In this document: piece by piece, positions 28,677-37,249 of the stretch | Layout: each line of letters starts with the position of its first letter | Position numbering within the stretch: position 1 is the stretch's first letter | Assembly (NCBI GenBank): GCA_945833885.1 | Contig: CAMAFY010000012.1 | Span: 1 to 64,000 of the forward strand | Direction: 5' to 3' | Source of the DNA: an uncultured Bacteroidales bacterium | GTDB lineage: Bacteria > Bacteroidota > Bacteroidia > Bacteroidales > Bacteroidaceae | Length of the DNA: 64,000 nucleotides | The notes under the pieces: model-generated | Told to the model about the DNA's origin: nothing | What the model saw: only the letters and a program-made list of their open reading frames with translations | The model's database searches: none | Program-made: the position numbers and the translations under genes

Positions 28677-30299
28677 ATGAAAAATATAAAGTCGCTTATT
28701 GCAGGTCTCTGTGGCGTTGTGGCACTTACTACCGCATGCTCCGACTCTGATTATACGGAGAAGTATGACAACCCTTCACAGACCACAAAGGTTACTTGCG
28801 ACCGCCTCATGACCGGTACGCTCTACTACGGCCGCGAGTACACCTTCAACTCCTACTGGCGTATGTATACTTGGGACAATGGTATCATTGGTAAGTATGC
28901 ACAGACCATAGGATTCACCTTGGCTAACAACAGCATGTGGTCGGCACAGGATAGTTACGTTGGAAACCGTTGGGAGAACTTCTACGGTATCCTCGCTCAG
29001 TTCCGTGTGCTTGAAAACACCTACAACAGTCTTGACGACGATCAGAAGAAGGTGAACCTCGCTTATCGCGACATCGCAGAAGTGTTCGTGCTTGACCACC
29101 TCGCACAACTTCTCGACGCTTTCGGTTCTGTTCCTTTCACCAAGGCCGGATATCTCGGCATCACCGGTGACGTTGTCAACAGTTATCCTTCCTATGACAG
29201 CGATGTTGACCTCTACAAGCACGTCATCGACCGTCTCGGAGTACTCTCCAATGAACTCTCTCAGGTTGCTGCCAACACTCCCACAGTCGTTGCTTCCGCA
29301 CTTCCCCAGCAGGATTTCATCAACAAGGGTGAACTTGACCGTTGGGTGAAGTACGCTAACGCTCTCCGTCTCCGTGCCGCAGTTCGCGTTGCCTCTCAGG
29401 GTGATCTCGTAGAGACCGGCAAGACTGCTATTAAGGAAGTTCTTGGAAAGGCTCTCCCCGCCTCCTGCGATGCTACCACCGATTGGGTTGCTGGCGAAAA
29501 CATCGTCGCTATTCCTGACCTCGATGGTTTCAACTATTATCAGAACTTCCGCGATGGTTACAAGGATCACAGCCGTGCTTCTCAGGCCATGCTCGACGTT
29601 CTCGGTGCTGAAGACCCTCGTCTCCCCGTCATGTATTCTACGAATGCTGCTGGTGAATTCAAGGGTCTTTCTACCACTAAGGAAACTCTTGGTGAGCAGG
29701 AAACCAACGTAAGCCTTCCCGAGGCTCAGCGTGTTTACTCCCGCATCGACTCCACTCTCTTCTACGAGAACAAGAACATGCTCTCTCCCATCGTTACCGT
29801 TGCTGAGGTTGACTTCCTCCGTGCTGAGGCCTATCAGCGTGGTTGGGCTACGGGAGACGCTAAGGCTGCGTTCGTTGATGGCGTATGGCACTCTACCCAG
29901 TTCTACTTTACCCAGAACATGAATTCGGAAATCGTTTCTGCTGGTGTGCCGGGTTATCATGCAAGTGCTGTTCCTGCTGAGGCCGATGTCCGCGCTTATG
30001 CAGAACGTCTGTGGGATGCCGCTAATGACAAGGCTGACCTCATCGTTTCGCAGAAGTGGCTCAACTTCGGTTTCTTCCAGCCTTCTCAGGCTTGGGCAGA
30101 AGTTCGTCGTACTGGATATCCCAGCATTCTCTACTTCCCCAAGGATGAAACTGCTCAGCTCTTCAAGACTGTTCCCGCTCGTGTACGCTATCCGTCCGTA
30201 GAGCAGAACAACAATGCCGCTAATTACGACGCTGCTGTTGAGGCTCTTGGCAACCATCCAGACAGCTACGCTTACATCAAGCTCTTCTGGGCTAAGTAA
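28677..30299 (+). CDS. SusD/RagB-family nutrient-binding lipoprotein
   Basis: Lipobox TTACSDSD; immediately 3' of SusC; SusD-like helical sequence. Confidence 0.92.
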   Translation: MKNIKSLIAGLCGVVALTTACSDSDYTEKYDNPSQTTKVTCDRLMTGTLYYGREYTFNSYWRMYTWDNGIIGKYAQTIGFTLANNSMWSAQDSYVGNRWENFYGILAQFRVLENTYNSLDDDQKKVNLAYRDIAEVFVLDHLAQLLDAFGSVPFTKAGYLGITGDVVNSYPSYDSDVDLYKHVIDRLGVLSNELSQVAANTPTVVASALPQQDFINKGELDRWVKYANALRLRAAVRVASQGDLVETGKTAIKEVLGKALPASCDATTDWVAGENIVAIPDLDGFNYYQNFRDGYKDHSRASQAMLDVLGAEDPRLPVMYSTNAAGEFKGLSTTKETLGEQETNVSLPEAQRVYSRIDSTLFYENKNMLSPIVTVAEVDFLRAEAYQRGWATGDAKAAFVDGVWHSTQFYFTQNMNSEIVSAGVPGYHASAVPAEADVRAYAERLWDAANDKADLIVSQKWLNFGFFQPSQAWAEVRRTGYPSILYFPKDETAQLFKTVPARVRYPSVEQNNNAANYDAAVEALGNHPDSYAYIKLFWAK

Positions 30300-30371
30300 T
30301 CAAGGCGTAAATGACCCGTAAATTCCGCCTCCCGATGTAGGTCGGGACGAGGAATGCTACGATAAAATGAT

Positions 30372-30402
30372 AGGAGGTTGCACCCGAAAAGTGCAACCTC
30401 CT
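30372..30402 (+). terminator. Rho-independent terminator of the susCD-like operon
   Basis: AGGAGGTTGCAC / GTGCAACCTCCT 12-bp perfect stem followed by TTACTTTT. Confidence 0.88.
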
Positions 30403-30525
30403 TTACTTTTCCTGTATGGCGTCCTTTACTTTTCCTGTGCCGCGCGTGGAGGATATATATACGTTTTGCGGTGTTTGACGGCACCGATGGCGGTGACTCT
30501 CTGCGCGCGAGGCAGCAAAAAGAAG

Positions 30526-30567
30526 GTCAGGAGACCGATGTCCGGTGGTGGACGTCGGTCTCCTGAC
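30526..30567 (+). terminator. Second strong hairpin terminator
   Basis: GTCAGGAGACCGATGTCC ggtggt GGACGTCGGTCTCCTGAC, followed by TGTTTTCGTTTT. Confidence 0.8.
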
Positions 30568-30682
30568 TGTTTTCGTTTTGCGGGCAGTGCCGGTTTCTTG
30601 GGGTTTCGGGGAGAGAAAGCCCCGACATCGGTGGGGAAATCCTCAGACGTAGGCATCAGAAAAACAGATGCTACGTTGAACG

Positions 30683-31012
30683 ATGTTCATGTTTCAATGA
30701 GAAAGTACGGATGGCTCAGCGGGAAAACGGGGTTCTCTCAACGGGAAGATGAGAGTGTTTCATCGGGAAAGCGTAGATGCTTCAGAAAGTAAGTGCTGTA
30801 CTTTCGGTTGGAAAGTGCGGAACTTTACATTGAAAAGTACGGAAGTTTCTGCATTGAAATGCGGAACTTTGAAAGGGCAAACGTGGAACTTACAAGGTAC
30901 GAACATGCAACTTCCAAGGCTGGGATATGCAACTTTCAGGGTCGGGATGCGGAACTTCAAACGTAGAATCCGGATGCCCCTTGTACAAAATCCGGAGGCC
31001 TTGCCTGGATTT
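30683..31012. repeat. 22-bp tandem array, at least 13 units in exact register
   Basis: Units start at 30683, 30705, 30727, 30749, 30771, 30793, 30815, 30837, 30859, 30881, 30903, 30925, 30947; two weaker units follow. E.g. GTGCGGAACTTTACATTGAAAA, ATGCGGAACTTTGAAAGGGCAA, ATATGCAACTTTCAGGGTCGGG. Confidence 0.88.
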
Positions 31013-31035
31013 TCCGGCTGTGGCGTTATGCGTGT

Positions 31036-31503
31036 TTAGCAACCGTCGTCGCTGTAGAGCGAACGCTCCAGCGGGCTTTCCCATGCGAAGATTTCTTCGG
31101 GACGGAAGAAGCGGGCAAGTTCTGCGGCAGCCGTCTCGGGACCGTCGGAGGCATGCACGATATTCTGCTGGCCCGACATGCTGTAATCACCGCGGATGGT
31201 GCCGGGAAGCGCCTTGCGTCCGTTGGTAGGACCAGCCATCTGGCGTACAACTTCAATGGCGTCTACGCCTTCGAGGGCAAGTGCCACTACGGGAGTCGCC
31301 TTCATTGAATCGCGAAGTCCGGGGAAGAAGGGGCGGTCAACGAGGTGAGCGTAGTGCTCAGCAAGGATGGCGTCGTCGAGTTGCATCATTTTCAGTCCGG
31401 CAACGCGGAGACCTTTCTTTTCGAAACGGCTGATGATTTCGCCAATCAGCGCACGCTGTACGGTGCAGGGTTTCAGGAGAACTAATGTTGTTTGTTTGTT
31501 CAT
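31036..31503 (-). CDS. ndk: Nucleoside diphosphate kinase
   Basis: TLVLLKPCTVQRALIGEIISRFEKKGLRVAGLKMMQL; NIVHASDGPETAAAELARFF. Confidence 0.95.
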   Translation of the reverse strand: MNKQTTLVLLKPCTVQRALIGEIISRFEKKGLRVAGLKMMQLDDAILAEHYAHLVDRPFFPGLRDSMKATPVVALALEGVDAIEVVRQMAGPTNGRKALPGTIRGDYSMSGQQNIVHASDGPETAAAELARFFRPEEIFAWESPLERSLYSDDGC

Positions 31504-31548
31504 AGTATAGATAAATGTTATGGATGTTCGTGAATGGTGCGGCGGAGG

Positions 31549-31658
31549 TCCGTCGGGGGAAGCGGAGTCGGCCCTGGAAGCCTTGACTATGGGCCTTGGA
31601 AGCCTTGATGATTGACTTTGAAATCCCCGTTAGTCGGCCTTGGACTTAGCGGTTTTGT
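31549..31658. repeat. 22-bp tandem array, 5 units
   Basis: TCCGTCGGGGGAAGCGGAGTCG / GCCCTGGAAGCCTTGACTATGG / GCCTTGGAAGCCTTGATGATTG / ACTTTGAAATCCCCGTTAGTCG / GCCTTGGACTTAGCGGTTTTGT. Confidence 0.75.
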
Positions 31659-31946
31659 CTTCCGTTTCTTTCAGAACTTCGCGTTCTCCACTGTGCCGGA
31701 ATGTCAGGAAATGCGGCGCTTTTGCCGTATCAGAGGGCGGCGGAATGCGGCAAATTTATCCGGCAAAACGGCAATGAAAAATGGAGGTGGTGGTTTGTCG
31801 TCCTTACCAAAACAAATGGTTGATACCTACTTGTTTACATGAAAAGATTGTTAAACACGCTTCAAAATTAACGTGTTTAGTCGAAACTGCCAAGTATTTC
31901 ATCTAATTTCATCATATTAGAGCGGGCGAATGTCGTTTTTTTTCTC

Positions 31947-31954
31947 TATCTTTG
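31947..31954 (+). promoter_or_regulatory. Putative -7 element (TATCTTTG) of the VTC gene
   Basis: Exact TAnnTTTG match 20 bp upstream of the 31974 start. Confidence 0.55.
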
Positions 31955-31973
31955 CAGCCAAAGTTTAATAAAA

Positions 31974-32789
31974 GTGTCCACGTTCAAGTCATTATACGAC
32001 CTCCTCGAGATGCTTCCTCCCATCACTCTCGACGAGATGAAGTCCATACGTCTGATGAAACGTACGGACATGAAGTTCGTGACCAACCGTGCCACACTTG
32101 AACAGATGCTGCTGTGTTGTCGCGGACATTACTATGCCCAGCGCGTCGAGGGCGAGGTTCTCAGCGAGTATGCCACGACCTATTTCGACGATTCCCAGCG
32201 TCACCGTATGTTTTCCGTTCATCAGGCTGGCCATCGTCCCCGCACAAAAGTGAGGGTACGTACGTATGTCGGCAGCGATACCACCTTTTTGGAGGTGAAG
32301 CGTAAGGACAATCATGGCAAGACCACCAAGCGCCGTGTCCGCGTTTCCTCGCTCCAGGCAGTCCTTGAGAGCGGGGAAGGGGAGGACTTCCTCCGCGAAA
32401 CCGCCGGCTTGTCGTGGGACGACCTTGTTCCCACCGTTGGCAACCGTTTTCGCCGCATCACGCTGGTGAACACCGGAAAGACGGAGCGCCTGACCATCGA
32501 CCTCGGACTTCGCTTCCACAACTATGAGACCGGAAGCGACGAAATTATGGACGATGCTGTCATCATCGAACTCAAACGCGACGGCCGGGTTCCCTCACCC
32601 ATCCTGCCCATCCTCCGCCGTCTGCGCATCAAGCCGCAGGGATTTTCAAAATATTGCATCGGAAGCGTCGTCACCAACGGCAATCTCCGTGTCAACAATT
32701 TCAAGTTAAAGTTGCGTATGGTGCAGAAGACGGTGGCAAAGCCCCCCGTGCCACAGCCGCGGCAAGTCGCTGAAACGCCAGCATCGTAA
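31974..32789 (+). CDS. VTC-domain (polyphosphate polymerase-type) protein
   Basis: KRTDMKFVTNRATLEQML; TTYFDDSQRHRMFSVHQAGHRPRTKVRVRTY; FLEVKRKDNHGKTTKRR. Confidence 0.85.
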   Translation: MSTFKSLYDLLEMLPPITLDEMKSIRLMKRTDMKFVTNRATLEQMLLCCRGHYYAQRVEGEVLSEYATTYFDDSQRHRMFSVHQAGHRPRTKVRVRTYVGSDTTFLEVKRKDNHGKTTKRRVRVSSLQAVLESGEGEDFLRETAGLSWDDLVPTVGNRFRRITLVNTGKTERLTIDLGLRFHNYETGSDEIMDDAVIIELKRDGRVPSPILPILRRLRIKPQGFSKYCIGSVVTNGNLRVNNFKLKLRMVQKTVAKPPVPQPRQVAETPAS

Positions 32790-33032
32790 CGGAAATCCCT
32801 CCCCTGAATTTCAGACCCTATCCTTCGGCGGATTCACTGAATGACCGCCGTAGTAGTTATATTTACCCTTTTACGGATGGGTTGCGTCCTGCCATCTTTG
32901 GCCTGTTTTCGAGCCGGTAGTCCGTATGGCTCTGCATTTACGGAAAACTTTATTGCGGAAACAGGCTTGAATCCGGCAAAGTCACTTTGTGGAACCCGCC
33001 TTAAATCGTAGTCTAAAACCATCAGAAATCTT

Positions 33033-33776
33033 ATGGAAATCCTGACACGTTTCTTTACGGAAAACGTAAACCTGCTGAATCTTCTTGTCAGCACCGCGCT
33101 CAACACCTTCTTTGTTTGGGTCATTGTACACTATTTCTACTATCCCAAAGGACGTCGGCGCGACTATTACTTCTCCTTTATTCTGATGAGCATCAGCGTC
33201 TTCGCCCTCATCTATCTCCTTCTTGGCAGCGACAAGAGTGTGGGTACGGGCGTGGCATTGGGTCTGTTTGCCATCTTCAGCATCGTACGTTACCGCACCG
33301 AGAGCGTGCCCATCCGCGAAATGACCTATCTTTTCCTGCTCGTCGCTCTGAGTGTGATGAACGGTAAGATTGGTAGTACGCTGTATTTCCTCGAACATTC
33401 CCCACTTCCGAAGGACCCCGAGCGTATGGTTGAGGTCCCTCTTGCCCCGCTCGACGGCCTTTTGGTGACGATTGTCTACATCATTGGCCTCAGTCTGCTG
33501 TTCATTCTGGTGCTGTGGGTGGCGGAAAAACTCCTGTATCGGAGTTATACCGAGGGTTGTAAATACGTACGTTACGACAATATCGAACTCATTCGTCCCG
33601 ACCGTTACGATGAACTCGTTGCCGATCTTACCGAACGCCTCGGCGTGGAGATTGAACGGGTGGAGGTCGGTGCCGTTGATTTCCTCAAGGATATGACCAT
33701 GCTCCGCGTGTTCTACCGCGACGATGACGCGCGCATCAAGCCTGTCGACCGGATGTTCCGCCTTCCGCGCGAGTAG
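33033..33776 (+). CDS. DUF4956 membrane protein
   Basis: Multiple TM helices; GVALGLFAIFSIVRYRTESVPIREMTYLFLLVALSVMNG. Confidence 0.85.
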   Translation: MEILTRFFTENVNLLNLLVSTALNTFFVWVIVHYFYYPKGRRRDYYFSFILMSISVFALIYLLLGSDKSVGTGVALGLFAIFSIVRYRTESVPIREMTYLFLLVALSVMNGKIGSTLYFLEHSPLPKDPERMVEVPLAPLDGLLVTIVYIIGLSLLFILVLWVAEKLLYRSYTEGCKYVRYDNIELIRPDRYDELVADLTERLGVEIERVEVGAVDFLKDMTMLRVFYRDDDARIKPVDRMFRLPRE

Positions 33777-34208
33777 GTTCACGCCATTTCCGGCGGTGGG
33801 AAGCACGCCCCGCCGCGGCACTTCGGGTGGATTTTATTAATTGCCACCTCACATATTATTGCAGAATCGTGGGTTGCGCTTTGCCGTCTTCCGGTCAGGT
33901 TTCGTACGGAAACAGGCACAAAGTCCACATCTGTTCCCGATAAGGTGGGCCTTTTACGGTCCGCCTTATGGTGGTAATTAGGCTGCCACCCATTGGTCTT
34001 GCCAAAAAAGCATGGATGGCTTTTGCGGGTATCAATATGATTCCTGTGGTTTTCCGCTTGTCGGAAACGGATGGATTCCAGTCAAATGGCCCGCCATTCA
34101 GGCTTCTTTACAAGGCAAATGCCTGCATCCAAATACCACAAAACCATATCAAACTGATTGTGGAAACCCACATTTCGGACAATTCCCAACGCATTCACAT
34201 TTTTCCCT

Positions 34209-35069
34209 ATGCGCAGATTTCTTCTTCTTTTCCTGATGTTGCTCACGTTTTCCATGGTGAAGGCCGAGAGCGGACTGTGGTATGGCATCGACGCTACCCA
34301 CGATTTCAACAAACGACTCAGCACCGAATTCAGTCTGGGTTCGCGAATTGAGGACGGATGGTCGCGTTATACCCGCTACGATCTTGCAGCCTCCGTATCC
34401 TGGAAAGCCCTCGACTGGCTGAAGATTGGCGGAGGCTACGACTTCATCCGCGACTACAACGCGGAGGAAATCACCACGAAATACAAGGACGACGACCCTA
34501 CAAAATACGTCAACGGCTTCAATGTCGACGAGAGTTTCTGGCGTTCCAAGCACCGTCTGTTCGTCGATCTGACCGGAAAGTTGCGTGCCGGACGCTTCAC
34601 TTTCGCCATCCGCGAGCGTTACCAGTACACCCATTTTGCCCCCGTCGGCGAAGTCAAGGAGTGGAAATACCGCTATGTCCGTCAGTATGACAGCCCCGAT
34701 GAGGTGGAAAATCCCTATATCCCCTATACCATGCCCGACGGTTCGGTGCGCTATTTCGAACTCAAGAACGCGGATGACCCCGAGTTGGAGAGCAAAAAGT
34801 CCAAGGACCGCCACTATCTGCGTTCGCGTTTCGGGGTGGAATACAACATCCGTCATTGCCCCTTCACCCCCTTCGCCACCTATGAGGTGTCCAACAATTT
34901 CGGCAAGCGTCTCCAACTTGTCCGCCAGCGTGTGCAGGTGGGTGGGGACTATAAAGTGAAGAAGGGCCACACCGTCAGCATGGCTTACGTCTTCCAACAC
35001 GGCGAGAATGAGGACGACGGTGACGCCAATCTCCATGTGATCAGCGTTGGATATAAGTTCAAGTTCTGA
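34209..35069 (+). CDS. DUF2490-like outer-membrane protein
   Basis: Start at MRRFLLLFLMLLTFSMVKA; GLWYGIDATHDFNKRLSTEFSLGSRIED; ends VISVGYKFKF. Confidence 0.8.
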   Translation: MRRFLLLFLMLLTFSMVKAESGLWYGIDATHDFNKRLSTEFSLGSRIEDGWSRYTRYDLAASVSWKALDWLKIGGGYDFIRDYNAEEITTKYKDDDPTKYVNGFNVDESFWRSKHRLFVDLTGKLRAGRFTFAIRERYQYTHFAPVGEVKEWKYRYVRQYDSPDEVENPYIPYTMPDGSVRYFELKNADDPELESKKSKDRHYLRSRFGVEYNIRHCPFTPFATYEVSNNFGKRLQLVRQRVQVGGDYKVKKGHTVSMAYVFQHGENEDDGDANLHVISVGYKFKF

Positions 35070-35122
35070 ACTTCCGCCCACAGACCTACCTAATCCCATC
35101 ATAATATCCCCTTATACAAAGC

Positions 35123-35533
35123 ATGAAAAAGACATTGCTCCTGCTTGCATCCGTTGCATTTGCCGCTGCTGCAAGCGCTGATACCGTAAAATATCTCACC
35201 TTCCGCACCGCCGATGGTACGGAAAAAAGCCTGCCTGTTGCCGGAGGCGTCGACATCACCTTTGAGAATGGCGAACTCGTTGCCAACGCTGCCGGCAGTG
35301 AGTTCCGTGCCAGCCTCACCGAAATGCGCGACATGTGGTTCTCTTATGAGGCAGCGTCCATCGAATCCGTCCTCAATGACTGCGCCGTCTCCGGAAACCG
35401 TGTGGAGATTTTCGCCAGCGACGGCCGCCGCATCGCCGACTTTGTGTGGGGAAGTGCCGAGGCACCCGTCCTTCCTTCCGGATATTACATCGTCCGCACC
35501 GGAGGCCGCACCCAGAAAGTATACATCAAGTAG
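35123..35533 (+). CDS. Small secreted protein with T9SS-CTD-like C terminus
   Basis: Signal peptide; KYLTFRTADGTEKSLPVAGGVDITFENGELVA; C terminus SGYYIVRTGGRTQKVYIK. Confidence 0.65.
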   Translation: MKKTLLLLASVAFAAAASADTVKYLTFRTADGTEKSLPVAGGVDITFENGELVANAAGSEFRASLTEMRDMWFSYEAASIESVLNDCAVSGNRVEIFASDGRRIADFVWGSAEAPVLPSGYYIVRTGGRTQKVYIK

Positions 35534-35555
35534 CATCCCATTTCCGTAAGACATC

Positions 35556-36803
35556 ATGAAACGAATTGTCTACCTCATCATATTTTGCGCCGCATGCTTC
35601 GGCAACCTCTGTGCCCAGACCTTCGATGTGGTGCAGGGCGCGCTGACGTGGCGCTACGATGCCAACAGTCTGACCGCACCTATGGCTTTCCAAGGTGCGA
35701 CGCTTGCGGTGATGGGTGCCGAACATTCCCTCACCGGCACCACCATGCGTGTGGAGCCTTCCGCGCAGTATGAGCCGCTGACGGTCAGCGTTGCCTACTC
35801 AGGGAACGGCGCTACGGTGGTGGCAGACGGCGCACTCGCACCCTACCTTACCTGCACCATCGACGGACCGCGTGTGAGCATTACGGCGGCATCGTCCCTG
35901 CTTCAGGAGGTGACTTACCGCCTGAGCGGCGAGGGAGAGAGTTTTACGCTTGTCGGAGAATACAAGTCTACGGTCGAACTTCTCGGTGTTTCCCTCAAGG
36001 CTGCCGGCAACATTCCAGCCCTTTATATCGCCAACGGCAAGCGAATCGACATATATTGTGCCGATGGTACCACGAACAATTTCGAGGATGCGCCGTCGAA
36101 CATCATGAAAAGTGCCTTCTACGTCAAGGGACATGCCGAGTGGAAGGGCGGCGGCACCGTGAATATTCAGGGAAATGCCCGCCATGCTTACAGCAGCAAC
36201 GACTATACTGAGGTCAAAGCCTCCTTTACCGGCACCATCAACATCCTCGGTGCCAAGAGCGATGGTATGCACATCGACCAGTATTTCCTGCAGAACGGCG
36301 GCACCATCAACGTCAATAACGTCGAGGGAGATGCCGTGGACGTGGGTTATAAGTACGAGGATGACGACGTGACTATCTCCGGCGACACCCTCAATGGACA
36401 GGCACATATCAAGGCCGGTGTCCTCAACCTTACGGTCGCAACGCCCGACACCAAGGCCCTGAAGACGGCATCCGACATGGTCATCACCGGAGGAAACCTC
36501 GACATCCGCGCCAATGCCGACGGCACGCGCGGCATCAGCAGCGGCAACGACCTGACCGTCGGCACGAAAGGTGCGACAGACAATTCCGAGCCCTACATAC
36601 TCCTTACCGCAAAGGGCGGAACTTTCACCGACGCAGAGGGCGAAACACATAAATGTCGCGGCATAAAGGTGAAGAACAACTTCTATTTCTACAGTGGAAC
36701 CATCAAGCGCAACCTCGATTCCAGCGTGTCCGCCGACAAAATGATTGATGTTGACGGCATGCCTTACGTCTATGGCGGCAAATTTGACGGACTTTCGTTG
36801 TAA
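35556..36803 (+). CDS. Carbohydrate-binding domain-containing (DUF4353-like) secreted protein
   Basis: Parallel beta-type sequence SDGMHIDQYFLQNGGTINVNNVEGDAVDV; ALKTASDMVITGGNLDIRANADGTRGISS. Confidence 0.75.
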   Translation: MKRIVYLIIFCAACFGNLCAQTFDVVQGALTWRYDANSLTAPMAFQGATLAVMGAEHSLTGTTMRVEPSAQYEPLTVSVAYSGNGATVVADGALAPYLTCTIDGPRVSITAASSLLQEVTYRLSGEGESFTLVGEYKSTVELLGVSLKAAGNIPALYIANGKRIDIYCADGTTNNFEDAPSNIMKSAFYVKGHAEWKGGGTVNIQGNARHAYSSNDYTEVKASFTGTINILGAKSDGMHIDQYFLQNGGTINVNNVEGDAVDVGYKYEDDDVTISGDTLNGQAHIKAGVLNLTVATPDTKALKTASDMVITGGNLDIRANADGTRGISSGNDLTVGTKGATDNSEPYILLTAKGGTFTDAEGETHKCRGIKVKNNFYFYSGTIKRNLDSSVSADKMIDVDGMPYVYGGKFDGLSL

Positions 36804-36945
36804 CGCCATCCAATAAAGTGCCCCGTTTTACGTTATTAGTATGTGGCAAGGATGGATTCCTTCCTTAAAAACGCCCGTTTCTACCGGTCGAATCTCCTGT
36901 CGCATTGAAAAAGCATGGCATACGATGTGGCGGAATGAACCGCGT

Positions 36946-37080
36946 TTTCAAGCCGGAATATCGCGATTTTGCCTGCATGTTCCATGCTTTCAGGCCTGCA
37001 TCTCCTGTGCTTTTAAGCCGGTATATCACGCGATATCGCCTGCATCTCCCATGCTTTCAAGCCGGAAAGAGGCCGGAAAC
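36946..37080. repeat. Degenerate ~22-bp tandem array with a higher-order repeat
   Basis: TTTTCAAGCCGGAATATCGCGATTTTGCCTGCATGTTCCATGC, then TTTTAAGCCGGTATATCACGCGATATCGCCTGCATCTCCCATGCTTTCAAGCCGG; GCC marks at 36952, 36971, 36994, 37017, 37038, 37061. Confidence 0.75.
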
Positions 37081-37249
37081 GCCAGAACGCACTCCCTGTA
37101 ACAACGGGAAAGGACGGGTTTGAGGTATAAAAGGAAGGCTCAAACTTACTTGAAGAAGCGGATGTCGTGTTAATTTTGTACACTTACTTGTATGGTGATT
37201 ACGGCAACCCTTATGCCGTTCACTAACTCATTTACATACATTTTCCCAA

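Noticed and set aside
28776-30257. 493-aa minus-strand ORF inside the SusD gene
   Set aside because: Shadow ORF on a clear SusD-like gene; no domain-like sequence or signal features.
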